Below are positions 16,201 to 25,171 of a DNA stretch of 37,253 nucleotides, piece after piece; the first letter of the stretch is position 1; every line of letters starts with the position of its first letter. This DNA is from Bacteroidota bacterium (GTDB lineage: Bacteria > Bacteroidota > Bacteroidia > Chitinophagales > Chitinophagaceae): contig JAKQJG010000028.1 in the NCBI GenBank assembly GCA_029561305.1, positions 1-37,253 on the forward strand, given 5' to 3'. The translations under genes were made by a program, and so were the position numbers. The notes beneath the pieces are model-generated. The model made no database searches and was not told the origin of the DNA. It saw only the letters and a list, made by a program, of their open reading frames with translations.

Positions 16201-16779
16201 GAGACAAATATCAAGGAAGTGGATGTATTGGGCGCTGAAAATGACTTTATTAAGAAAAAAGCAAAGGCTAATTTCAAAACCCTGGGTAAAAGGCTGGGTG
16301 GTAAAATGAAGTGGGCCGCAGATGCGATTTCAAAATTTGACGCAGCAACCATTGATAAAGTATTGGCTGGTGAATTGGAACTTGATCCGGGTCAAAATGA
16401 AGAGAAGATCCTGATCACGGCCGAAGATATCGAAGTGTCAACCGACGAAATACCCGGTTATGAAGTAGCAGCGAAAGGAAGCCTCACAGTGGCGCTCGAT
16501 ATCACTATTTCTGAAGAGTTGAAGATGGAAGGAGATGCCCGTGAGTTTGTCAATAAAATACAAACCATTCGTAAAGACAGCGGCTTTGCCCTCACAGACC
16601 GCATAAATGTGGAAGTGTTAGAAAATGGTGAATTGCAACCGTCTTTGATTAGATATAAAACCTATATTTGCGCCGAAATACTGGCTGATTCGCTTGCTTT
16701 TATGACCGTTTTACACGATGGTTCAGAAATTGAGGTGAATAATGCCATTTTAAAAGTGAACGTACTAAAAAAAGGATAA
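13291..16779 (+). CDS. ileS: Isoleucine-tRNA ligase, IleRS2-like with GIHH signature
   Basis: This class I synthetase charges tRNA-Ile and proofreads valine in its CP1 domain. At 1162 residues it is much longer than the roughly 940-residue E. coli enzyme and fits the eukaryote-like IleRS2 type. The ATP-binding signature, aligned to the E. coli ANGSIHIGHS region, reads ANGMPGIHHV: the usual H-x-G-H is G57-I58-H59-H60 (nt 13459-13470). The second signature is KMSKR at 708-712, as in eukaryotic-type enzymes, instead of KMSKS. CP1 editing-domain segments include GIMAWTTTPWTLPSN and DDGTGIVHTAPDFG. The swapped GxHH motif is reported in IleRS2 enzymes that are hyper-resistant to mupirocin. Only this ileS is visible here; the protein seems intact. 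The TraR/DksA gene starts 4 nt downstream. Confidence 0.97.
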   Translation: MQAKYREFQQLNLSTIGEEILAKWQEHNAFEKSVTLREGNTPFVFYEGPPSANGMPGIHHVISRTLKDLVCRYKTMQGFQVKRKGGWDTHGLPIELGVEKELGITKEDIGKKISVEAYNLKCREVVMRFKDKWDDITKKMGYWVDLNNPYVTFENDYIETLWWCLSELYKKGYLYESVSIQPYSPAAGTGLSSHELNQPGTYKDVKDSSATVIFALSLKETNTAHPQMKKLMDASGGNPVGIMAWTTTPWTLPSNLGLTVGPNIEYVLIQTFNPYTFLPNNVILAKNLVAKYFKAEGENGSFEDFKAGDKIIPWKVLARCKGTELEGLEYEQLLPFESNTLESIKALTPDAHPFLVMVDNFVTTDDGTGIVHTAPDFGADDFRVAKKYNVGFFTGINEYGKLDKTVLVDKRGKFLPGIKDGVFLFGDEYVKEDYLKDDEKKAEFEKQKEILEANGKIKDLKKYLSVDDRIVLKLQEEGKLFKKEKYEHTYPHCWRTDKPILYYPLDAWFIKTTAVKDRMVELNKTINWKPAATGTGRFGNWLENMVDWNLSRSRFWGTPLPIWKTEDESEEKCIGSIDELNAEIRKAAEVLGGETNKHYLHEGILDLHKPYVDDITLVSDSDKPMKRVPDLIDVWFDSGAMPYAQWHFPFENKETFKQNFPADFIAEGVDQTRGWFYTLHALGVLLFDSVAYKTVVSNGLVLDKNGNKMSKRLGNVVDPFETINSFGADATRWYLITNASPWDSLKFDTEGIKEVQRKFFGTLYNTYQFFALYANVDGFVFKEAYIPVKDRPEIDQWILSSLNTLIKEVTKSLDDYEPTQAGRAIEEFTDAHLSNWYVRLCRRRFWKGEYEHDKICAYQTLYECMETLCKLMAPVAPFFADWLFSNLNDVTGKYTTASVHHTDFPKANDTLIDTDLEKRMQLAQDASSLILSVRKKVNIKVRQPLQKVFIPALDASMAARIKNVEEIIKAETNIKEVDVLGAENDFIKKKAKANFKTLGKRLGGKMKWAADAISKFDAATIDKVLAGELELDPGQNEEKILITAEDIEVSTDEIPGYEVAAKGSLTVALDITISEELKMEGDAREFVNKIQTIRKDSGFALTDRINVEVLENGELQPSLIRYKTYICAEILADSLAFMTVLHDGSEIEVNNAILKVNVLKKG

Positions 16780-16783
16780 TAGT

Positions 16784-17668
16784 ATGGCAACCAAAAAACA
16801 ACCAGTGGCCCAAAAAGGCAAAGCGCCCGTAAAGCCAGCTGTAAAAAAAGTGGCAAAACCAGTGGCAAAAAAGCCTGCTGCAAAGCCAGTTCCGGCCAAA
16901 AAAGCAGCAGCACCGGCAAAAAAGACAGCCAAGCCAGCTCCAAAGCCAGTTAAAAATGTGGTTGCCAAAGCACCATTAAAAAAGGCGGCTCCGGCAAAAC
17001 CAGTTGTGGTTGCTAAGAAACCTGCTGTGCCCGTAAAACAAGCCCCGGCACCTGTGGCGGTAAAACCAGTGGTAAAACCTGCTGAAAAACCTGCGCAAAA
17101 GCCAATTATCAAAAAAGAAGAACCGAAAAAATCAGAATCAATTAAAGCCTCAACGAATATCAAAGCGAAAGACATCAAAATACCCGTTGCAAAGCCGGTA
17201 ACAATCCCGAAATTAACAACAACCGCTGCCCGTAAATACGAGCCGGATTTTACAAAATCAGTTTTAGACAAAGCCCCTATTGAGGCGAACACCCCCACTA
17301 TGAGATACAGTGACACCGAACTCAATGAATTCAGAGAATTGATCCAACGAAAACTGGAAGCAGCTAAAAAGGAATTGACTTACCTGCAAGGCCTCATTAC
17401 CCGTAAAGATGATATGGGTGGAGATGAAGGCGATAACCGCTACATGACGATGGAAGACGGAAGCCTGAGCATGGAAAGAGAGCAATTAAGCCAAATGGCC
17501 AGCCGCCAGATCACGTTTATCGATCACCTGGAAAAAGCGATCATGCGTATTGAAAATAAAACCTACGGTATCTGCCGTGTTACAGGTAAACTCATCGACA
17601 AAGCCCGTTTACGTGCTGTGCCACATGCTACTTTGAGCATCGAGGCGAAGATGGGAAAAGTAAGTTAG
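16784..17668 (+). CDS. TraR/DksA family protein with a lysine-proline-alanine tail
   Basis: The C-terminal part (about 175-294) is a DksA-like coiled coil and globular domain; DksA proteins act in the secondary channel of RNA polymerase. The loop has DEGD (Asp214, Asp217) where E. coli DksA has its DxxD tip. The zinc-finger region reads YGICRVTGKLIDKARLRAVP. Aligned to DksA, three of the four cysteines are replaced (Cys to Thr, Ser and Ala), leaving only Cys264, so it probably binds no zinc. The N-terminal 115 or so residues are a low-complexity K/P/A-rich tail (VKKVAKPVAKKPAAKPVPAK) similar to histone H1 tails, likely to bind DNA or RNA. It begins 4 nt after ileS and ends at a terminator. 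The tail's function is inferred. Confidence 0.88.
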   Translation: MATKKQPVAQKGKAPVKPAVKKVAKPVAKKPAAKPVPAKKAAAPAKKTAKPAPKPVKNVVAKAPLKKAAPAKPVVVAKKPAVPVKQAPAPVAVKPVVKPAEKPAQKPIIKKEEPKKSESIKASTNIKAKDIKIPVAKPVTIPKLTTTAARKYEPDFTKSVLDKAPIEANTPTMRYSDTELNEFRELIQRKLEAAKKELTYLQGLITRKDDMGGDEGDNRYMTMEDGSLSMEREQLSQMASRQITFIDHLEKAIMRIENKTYGICRVTGKLIDKARLRAVPHATLSIEAKMGKVS

Positions 17669-17689
17669 GCTTATCAAAACTATCATATG

Positions 17690-17716
17690 AAAAGGCGACC
17701 GTAAGGTTGCCTTTTT
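17690..17716 (+). terminator. Intrinsic terminator after the TraR/DksA gene
   Basis: AAAAGGCGACC (17690-17700) pairs with GGTTGCCTTTT (17705-17715, one G-T pair) around loop GTAA, ending in a T-run. It closes the ileS unit. Confidence 0.85.
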
Positions 17717-17737
17717 TGCTTTTCTAAAAAATATTTT

Positions 17738-17766
17738 TTGCAATAGTGTTGCAATTCGTATTTTTG
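17738..17766 (+). promoter_or_regulatory. Promoter of the CxxC protein / TonB receptor unit
   Basis: TTG at 17738-17740, 18 nt, then TATTTTTG at 17759-17766 matches the Bacteroidota promoter TTG-N17-23-TAnnTTTG. The first ATG follows 13 nt later at 17780, giving a very short leader. Confidence 0.65.
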
Positions 17767-17779
17767 CCATGTAAATACT

Positions 17780-18106
17780 ATGCACACCAAGGTTACATAT
17801 AGAAAAATACTGGCAGCAAGTTTTTTGTTGTTGTATATGTTTATATACATGCCGGTGCAATTATGGCACCAACATGATGCTGTAAATAAGATATCGTCTT
17901 CGGTCAAATTTGCAAAAGCCGTGGTGGATTCCGATAGTGAGGATTGTTCCATCTGTCAGCACACCTATACGGCCTATATAAATGATAACAGCCTGTTTGA
18001 AATTGGCGAAGGGGGGATGCTCCTTTTAATTCAACCTTTTCTTTTTGTTAAGTTTCCCGGCACTTTGATTGATCAAGCCAGCAATAAGGGACCTCCATTG
18101 GTTTGA
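17780..18106 (+). CDS. Small membrane or secreted CxxC protein upstream of a TonB receptor
   Basis: A 108-residue protein with an N-terminal hydrophobic segment (ILAASFLLLYMFIYMPVQLW) directly followed by HQHD. Then come a CSICQH motif and a C-terminal GPP. The His-rich patch and CxxC pair could bind a metal or haem. Small proteins of this layout often precede TonB-dependent receptors in Bacteroidota. The TonB receptor starts 107 nt downstream on the same strand, so joint expression from the promoter at 17738 is likely. No exact family could be named and the metal role is inferred. Confidence 0.7.
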   Translation: MHTKVTYRKILAASFLLLYMFIYMPVQLWHQHDAVNKISSSVKFAKAVVDSDSEDCSICQHTYTAYINDNSLFEIGEGGMLLLIQPFLFVKFPGTLIDQASNKGPPLV

Positions 18107-18213
18107 TCCTCCATTCTTTCCATTTCACCATTTCTATCAATCAACAGTGATCTGCCGATGGCTGCACTGTCATTGTCCACAGCGGAGTTCTGCCGCATGC
18201 TCAATTTTAATAT

Positions 18214-20622
18214 ATGAAACAATATAAAATAGTTCTATCTCTACTTTTTTTCATTTTTTCCATAAATGCCCTTTCTGCAAAAAGCGACCCTGCATTAAAA
18301 GGTTCTTTCAGCGGAACAATCACCGATAAGGAAAGCAACAGGCCATTAGCAGGCGTATCAGTTTATTTTGCTGATATCAAAACGGGTACCTCCACCAATG
18401 CCGAAGGATTTTTTTCGCTTCAGAACATACCTGAAGGGCGACACCTGGTTGAAATTTCTCACATTGGCTATACAACCATTGCAGAACCAGTAGAGGTGAA
18501 TGGGGATTCACAACGTGACTATATATTGGTAAAGGCAGTTGTAGAAAACGATGCCGTTGTAATTACAGGTGCTGGCGCTGCCACGCAATTAAAAAAATCT
18601 CCCTTCCAGGTTTCATTGGTGCGTAAGGAAGAACTGCTTCAGAGTAATGCCTCCAATATTATAGAAGCATTGGCAAAACAACCTGGTGTATCTGCTTTGT
18701 CAACCGGTCCTGCGATATCTAAACCAGTAATCCGTGGACTTGGGTACAACCGGGTTCTTACTATTAATGATGGAGTGAGGCAGGAGGGACAGCAATGGGG
18801 AGATGAACATGGAATTGAAATAGACCAGGCAAGTGTAAATAAGGTGGAGATATTAAAAGGTCCTGCTTCACTTATTTATGGAAGTGATGCCATGGCAGGT
18901 GTGATCAATATTATTACCAATGTGCCTGTGGAAAATAATACCGTCAAAGGAAGCATCTTATCGGGATATCAAACCAATAATAAGCAGCGGTTACTGCATG
19001 CAAATATCGCCGGCAATTCAAATGGTTTTAACTGGAACCTGTACGGCAATACCAGTGCAGCCGCTGATTATAAAAATAAATATGATGGTCATGTACTGAA
19101 TTCAAAGTTCAGGCAAAACAATTTTGGCGGTTATGCCGGCTATAATGGAAACTGGGGTTACAGCCACTTTCTATTTAGCAATTTCAATCTAAAAGCCGGC
19201 CTCACTGAAGGAGACCGGGATAATGAAGGCTATTTTGTAAAGCCGGTTGCTGGGGGAGATGAAGTAAGGGCAACAGCAGACGACTTTAAAAGCACCACTC
19301 CTTTGATCCCCTACCAGCATATCAGGCATTTTAAACTAGCTACAGACAATTCATTTAAGCTTGGCAAAAACAGGTTGTCACTCAATATCGGCTACCAGCG
19401 AAACCAAAGAGAAGAATTTGGTAATCCCGATGACATGAATGAGCGGGAACTGTATTTTGATTTGAAAACGGTTACTTATACAGCACAGTTTCATTTTAAA
19501 GAAGTGCAAGGATGGAAAACTTCGATTGGCGTGAATGGGATGAAACAACAAAATAGTAACAGGGGAGCAGAACAACTGATACCTGATTTCAACTTATTTG
19601 ATATTGGCGGCTATGCGTATGCTCAAAAATCGTATGAAAAAATTACTATAAGCGGCGGAGCACGGTATGATACCAGGAATATTGATGCAAAAAATTTACT
19701 GGAGGGATCTGAAATTAAGGGTTCTGCTTTTAATAAAACTTTCTCTAACTTTTCCGGAAGCATCGGGCTTGCTGCAGCAATATCAAAACTAGTGAACCTC
19801 AAATTGAATATGGCGAGGGGTTTCAGGGCGCCGAGTATTCCAGAGTTGGCCAGCAATGGTGCACATGAAGGCACCATTCGTTATGAATATGGCGACACTG
19901 ATTTAAAAAGCGAAACCAGTCTGCAGTTTGATGCTGGGGCTGAGTTTACTACAGAACATGTTTCTTTGAATATATCTGCATTCCATAACAGTTTTAATAA
20001 TTTCATTTTTTACAGCAAGCTCCAAAATGCTGGCGGTACCGATTCATTGGTAAATGTGGATGGGGAAGACCTCACTGCTTTCAAATTTGGGCAAAGCAAG
20101 GCAAGGCTGACAGGTTTGGAAGCCAGCCTCGATATACACCCGCATCCGCTGGACTGGCTGCATATTGAAAATACTTTCTCCTTTACAAGAGGCCGGTTTT
20201 CGGAAGCCATTGAAGGAAGCAAAAATTTACCATTCATTCCGGCAGCCAGGTTATTGAGCGAACTGCGCTGCAATTTTAATAAGCTCTCCCCTGGTATTGT
20301 AAATTTTTATGCTAAAGTTGAACTGGATAATACATTTAAACAAAGTAATATTTTTACTGCCTACAATACAGAAACAGCAACCCCGGGTTATAGTTTATTA
20401 AACGCTGCGGTGGGTGCAGATATCGTGACAAAAAAAGGGAACACTATTTTTTCTATACACTTTTCCGGCAATAACATTACAGATGTGGCTTACCAAAATC
20501 ATTTGAGCAGGCTGAAGTATGCCGCTGAAAATATTGTTACCGGGAGATCCGGTGTGTTTAATATGGGAAGAAATTTCAGTTTCAGGCTGAATATTCCACT
20601 CTCAATAAAATTGAAAGGATAA
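18214..20622 (+). CDS. TonB-dependent outer-membrane receptor
   Basis: An 802-residue receptor for active uptake across the outer membrane. Domains in order: signal peptide (about 1-22, ending NALSA), a carboxypeptidase-regulatory-like domain (GTITDKESNRPLAGVSVYF, then GYTTI), a plug domain (about 120-235, with VEILKGPASLIYGSDAMAGV), and a 22-strand-type beta-barrel ending in the terminal aromatic strand NFSFRLNIPLSIKL. The plug contains the conserved RVLTINDGVRQEGQQWGDEH segment. It has no SusD partner next to it, unlike polysaccharide systems. That, and the small His/Cys protein upstream, would fit a metal or metal-complex substrate, which is inference only. The gene seems complete. Confidence 0.93.
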   Translation: MKQYKIVLSLLFFIFSINALSAKSDPALKGSFSGTITDKESNRPLAGVSVYFADIKTGTSTNAEGFFSLQNIPEGRHLVEISHIGYTTIAEPVEVNGDSQRDYILVKAVVENDAVVITGAGAATQLKKSPFQVSLVRKEELLQSNASNIIEALAKQPGVSALSTGPAISKPVIRGLGYNRVLTINDGVRQEGQQWGDEHGIEIDQASVNKVEILKGPASLIYGSDAMAGVINIITNVPVENNTVKGSILSGYQTNNKQRLLHANIAGNSNGFNWNLYGNTSAAADYKNKYDGHVLNSKFRQNNFGGYAGYNGNWGYSHFLFSNFNLKAGLTEGDRDNEGYFVKPVAGGDEVRATADDFKSTTPLIPYQHIRHFKLATDNSFKLGKNRLSLNIGYQRNQREEFGNPDDMNERELYFDLKTVTYTAQFHFKEVQGWKTSIGVNGMKQQNSNRGAEQLIPDFNLFDIGGYAYAQKSYEKITISGGARYDTRNIDAKNLLEGSEIKGSAFNKTFSNFSGSIGLAAAISKLVNLKLNMARGFRAPSIPELASNGAHEGTIRYEYGDTDLKSETSLQFDAGAEFTTEHVSLNISAFHNSFNNFIFYSKLQNAGGTDSLVNVDGEDLTAFKFGQSKARLTGLEASLDIHPHPLDWLHIENTFSFTRGRFSEAIEGSKNLPFIPAARLLSELRCNFNKLSPGIVNFYAKVELDNTFKQSNIFTAYNTETATPGYSLLNAAVGADIVTKKGNTIFSIHFSGNNITDVAYQNHLSRLKYAAENIVTGRSGVFNMGRNFSFRLNIPLSIKLKG

Positions 20623-20639
20623 TAATGCAGCAGCTTATT

Positions 20640-20750
20640 CAGGTAATAAGGTTGGTAAAATATAGGTTTTGTGCCGCGGTTAAAGATCAGAAAGCAATCT
20701 CCAGCCATTATTGAAAAATAACGGTGATATGCACCAGCCTTATTACCCTG
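20640..20750. repeat. Long inverted repeat with inner hairpin
   Basis: GGTAATAAGGTTGGT (20642-20656) and ACCAGCCTTATTACC (20733-20747) form a 15-bp inverted repeat with one G-T pair, extended by CAGG/CCTG ends with a single bulge. The 76-nt spacer includes a smaller imperfect hairpin (CCATTATT, GAAA, AATAACGG). It lies between the TonB receptor and the PAP2 gene. It may be a receptor terminator-like structure or a small palindromic element; there is no T-run. Confidence 0.55.
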
Positions 20751-20851
20751 TTATAAAATTATTGTAACAATACTTGCCAAAACAATTCCTGTTTTACCGG
20801 GTTCTTTCATCACAACTACCCCTATATTGCAGCAGCAATAAATTCATTGTG

Positions 20852-21466
20852 ATGAAAAAATACTTGCTGTACGTACTCTTTTTCTTTTTGTCAACCGGCT
20901 GCGTGGGGCAAAATTTCGATATTGACCTGCTTAAATCTATTAACCAGAACGAGACTGCCTTTAAAACGGATTACAGCAATGTCGTATCCAAGAGTGTAAC
21001 GCCGGTTACCATTGCGGCGCCGGTGAGTTTGTTTGTAGCTGGCTGGGCAACCAGCAATAAAAAACTGCAACTGGATGCGGCATACTTTGCCGGAGGTTAT
21101 ATTTTATCAGCTATCATCACGCATGGAACAAAACGGATCGTTCAAAGAGACAGGCCATTTGTTACTTATTCGTTTATTGAAAAAAGGGATGCTGGCGGCA
21201 GTTATTCTTTTCCGTCGGGTCATACATCTTCCGCTTTTCAATCTGCCACAGCATTGAGTATTTTGTATCCTAAGTGGTATGTGATCGTACCATCTTATTT
21301 ATGGGCGACTTCCGTAGGCTGGGCAAGAATGTACCAGGGGGTGCATTATCCAAGTGATGTTTTTATAGGGGCTGTTGTTGGGGCGGGCAGTGCCTGGGTG
21401 GCTTACAAAGTGAGGAAGCGCATTGACAAAAAGCCAACTGAAAAAAAGGAGCAGCCTTCTTTATAA
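20852..21466 (+). CDS. PAP2 family phosphatase
   Basis: A type 2 phosphatidic acid phosphatase-like enzyme, with all three catalytic motifs present: KRIVQRDRP (Lys94, Arg101, Pro102), PSGH at 121-124, and ARMYQGVHYPSD with Arg159, His165 and Asp169. From ATG 20852 it has 204 residues and a signal peptide or lipoprotein-like start (LSTGC at 13-17). Membrane helices follow, so it sits in the envelope facing the periplasm. Likely substrates are lipid phosphates such as undecaprenyl pyrophosphate or lipid A phosphates; which one cannot be told. An in-frame extension upstream to 20774 is rejected because the signal sequence begins at 20852. Confidence 0.9.
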   Translation: MKKYLLYVLFFFLSTGCVGQNFDIDLLKSINQNETAFKTDYSNVVSKSVTPVTIAAPVSLFVAGWATSNKKLQLDAAYFAGGYILSAIITHGTKRIVQRDRPFVTYSFIEKRDAGGSYSFPSGHTSSAFQSATALSILYPKWYVIVPSYLWATSVGWARMYQGVHYPSDVFIGAVVGAGSAWVAYKVRKRIDKKPTEKKEQPSL

Positions 21467-21548
21467 AGTTTTCTCCTGATAACCTGGCCAGTATCAGTAA
21501 ATATTATACACGCTATCTTAAATCATCACTGCAGCGTACATTTATAGA

Positions 21549-21989
21549 ATGTTAGAGATCAATATCAATACCCCTGCTTTATTGTTTCCCGCTATCACCT
21601 TGTTGATGCTGGCTTATACCAACCGTTTTTTATCACTGGCAGCATTGATCCGCAAACTGCACGATGAATACAACCGGGGTGAAAAGGAAAAGCATATTTT
21701 ACTGCAGATAACCAATATCCGTACAAGGCTCAACCTTATCCGTTACATGCAAAGTTTTGGTGTGCTTAGTTTTTTATGTTGCGTATTGTGTATGTATAGT
21801 ATTTTCCGTGGATGGATGGTGATTGCTCACTGGATCTTTGCCGCCAGCCTCATCTGTTTACTTGTATCGATCATCTTGTCCTTGATTGAAATTCAAAAAA
21901 GCACCCGTGCACTGGAAGTGGAGCTAAGCGATATTGAAGAATTGTCGGAGGCTAATATTTTTAAAGATATTTTTAAGCCAGGGCAGTAG
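21549..21989 (+). CDS. DUF2721 family membrane protein
   Basis: A 146-residue protein with three hydrophobic segments: near the N-terminus (ALLFPAITLLMLAYTNR), in the middle (FGVLSFLCCVLCMYSIF) and after it (WIFAASLICLLVSIILSLIE). The charged loop KLHDEYNRGEKEKHILLQI and the acidic C-terminal helix (ALEVELSDIEEL) are typical of DUF2721 proteins. The function of the family is unknown. It stands alone 82 nt after the PAP2 gene. Confidence 0.8.
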   Translation: MLEININTPALLFPAITLLMLAYTNRFLSLAALIRKLHDEYNRGEKEKHILLQITNIRTRLNLIRYMQSFGVLSFLCCVLCMYSIFRGWMVIAHWIFAASLICLLVSIILSLIEIQKSTRALEVELSDIEELSEANIFKDIFKPGQ

Positions 21990-22056
21990 ATGAGGAAATG
22001 AGAATGCGGAAAATCAAATAAGGAATGAAAAATGAGGAATAAGAAATCAGAAAGTA
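21990..22056. repeat. Purine-rich low-complexity repeat
   Basis: Degenerate direct repeats of the type AATGAGGAA (GATGAGGAAATGAGAATG, then AATGAAAAATGAGGAATAAG) follow the DUF2721 stop. They are strongly purine-biased on the plus strand and carry no open frame. This is probably an intergenic simple repeat. Confidence 0.5.
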
Positions 22057-22109
22057 TTTAAACACTGTTCCAGTTAATAATTAGCCGTAGTTACATTCAA
22101 ACTGTAACA

Positions 22110-22138
22110 AAAAATCCCTCCGTTACAGAGGGATTTTT
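22110..22138 (-). terminator. Terminator of atpDC, probably bidirectional
   Basis: AAAAATCCCTC (22110-22120) pairs with GAGGGATTTTT (22128-22138) around a 7-nt loop. An A-run on the left gives a U-run for minus-strand transcripts, 28 nt past the atpC stop. The T-run on the right lets it also stop plus-strand transcripts from the DUF2721 gene. Confidence 0.85.
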
Positions 22139-22165
22139 AAAAGTCAGTTGGTTTCGGTAGTATGT

Positions 22166-22426
22166 TTAGATCTCTTCAGCACCTTCCACCAATACAATCG
22201 TTTTGTTATTCAGCACTTCTGCAAAACCACTTTGTATGTTATAAGTAACAGTGGAAGTTTTATCTGTCAAAATTTTCATTTTGCCGGCTTTCAACGCACT
22301 TACCAATGGCGCATGTTTGTCTAATACTTCAAACAAACCGCTGATGCCCGGTAGCTGCACGCCATGCACTTCTCCGCTGAAGATCTTTTTTTCTGGTGTT
22401 AGAATTTCAAGTGTCATTTTTATCAA
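22166..22426 (-). CDS. atpC: F1 ATP synthase epsilon subunit, short form
   Basis: Epsilon sits on the central stalk of F1 with gamma. The 86-residue protein shows the N-terminal beta-sandwich pattern: LEILTPEKKIFSGEVHGVQL, then GISGLFEVLDKHAPLVSALK. It ends right after this domain (LVEGAEEI). The C-terminal helical domain that makes E. coli epsilon about 139 residues long, and which inhibits ATP hydrolysis, is absent. It follows atpD by 74 nt of repeat-rich sequence and ends at a terminator. Confidence 0.93.
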   Translation of the reverse strand: MIKMTLEILTPEKKIFSGEVHGVQLPGISGLFEVLDKHAPLVSALKAGKMKILTDKTSTVTYNIQSGFAEVLNNKTIVLVEGAEEI

Positions 22427-22500
22427 TTTGGTGATTTGGTAATTTGGAGATTTGATAATTAAGCTTCATCAGCACATCATCAAATTTTCAAATCATCAAA

Positions 22501-22502
<2 letters not shown>
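22424..22502. repeat. Inverted low-complexity repeat between atpD and atpC
   Basis: On the plus strand a run of GATTTGGTAATTTGG-type units (about 22424-22460) faces a run of CATCAAATTTTCAAATCATC-type units (about 22476-22502). The two are complementary enough to form a long AT-rich hairpin in the atpDC mRNA between the two reading frames. The unit resembles the GATTTGAT repeat inside rsmE. Confidence 0.6.
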
Positions 22503-24406
<1,904 letters not shown>

Positions 24407-25171
24407 ATGAAAAGAATTACTGCTGCTTTTTGTCTCACAATTGTAATATTATTTGTTAGCTGCACTAAAGAGAATACTGAAAACAGGCCTTTTGGCGATT
24501 TTATAAGTGCCACCGTTAATGGCGTTAATTATAATAGTACTGATATTGTTGTTGTAACTGAGCCTTCCACCGGGGAACTTTCCTTTTTTTACTCCAACTC
24601 TGCAGATAGTGTTTCGATCGGGCTTTCAGTAAATCCAACCTTGCCATCTTATGCAGAGGGCACTTACAATTTCAGGCCTGCATCGCCACAAGGTGTCCGT
24701 TTGCTGATTTTCGATATTGAATGTAATAATTTTCGTCCTGAAATAAACTGGGTTACTGCAGAAGAAACCAATCTTGATTATGTAATAGTGGAAAGTTCAC
24801 TGGACGCCGTAACTTTTAGCCAGGTGGGTATAGTTGATGCATTGGGAAATACTACAACCAGTACAAGCTATCAATACAACGATAATGCTAATTGGTTTCG
24901 TGACAAAACTTACTACCGGCTTAAATTTATAAATGTGGATGGCTCATTTGTTTATTCTCAAGTCCGTTTGTATTCCTCCTGTTCTTTCAATGCATTTTAT
25001 AAAGATGTGGCGGGAAAGTATAAAGGATATGATGGTACGATAACAATAAGTAATCATAACCGGCAGACTAAGGTAGTTACTGGTAGTTTTTCTTTTGATG
25101 TGAAGGATTATAGTAACAACAGCAAACGAATAAGAAATGGCAGTTTCAGCGTTAGTTATTACTATTACTGA
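24407..25171 (+). CDS. Lipoprotein with DUF6252-like ends and a T9SS-type Fn3-like middle
   Basis: The 254-residue protein has a type II signal with lipobox FVSC (Cys19). The N-terminal part (FISATVNGVNYNSTD) and the C-terminal part (GTITISNHN, VVTGSFSFDVKD, then IRNGSFSV) together resemble one Bacteroidota lipoprotein domain of the DUF6252 type. Between them, at about 110-190, lies INWVTAEETNLDYVIVESS and TYYRLKFINVDGSFVYSQV. That is the pattern usually found just before type IX secretion sorting domains in large secreted proteins. The whole therefore looks like an insertion chimera. The family names are by-eye calls. The gene converges on the S8 peptidase and the two ends overlap by 7 nt. 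Confidence 0.7.
   Translation: MKRITAAFCLTIVILFVSCTKENTENRPFGDFISATVNGVNYNSTDIVVVTEPSTGELSFFYSNSADSVSIGLSVNPTLPSYAEGTYNFRPASPQGVRLLIFDIECNNFRPEINWVTAEETNLDYVIVESSLDAVTFSQVGIVDALGNTTTSTSYQYNDNANWFRDKTYYRLKFINVDGSFVYSQVRLYSSCSFNAFYKDVAGKYKGYDGTITISNHNRQTKVVTGSFSFDVKDYSNNSKRIRNGSFSVSYYYY

Noticed and set aside
16765..17325. 186-codon minus-strand frame opposite the TraR/DksA tail
   Set aside because: It is the mirror of the K/P/A codon repeats and gives a G/A/F/T-rich artefact; the plus-strand gene has a recognisable domain.
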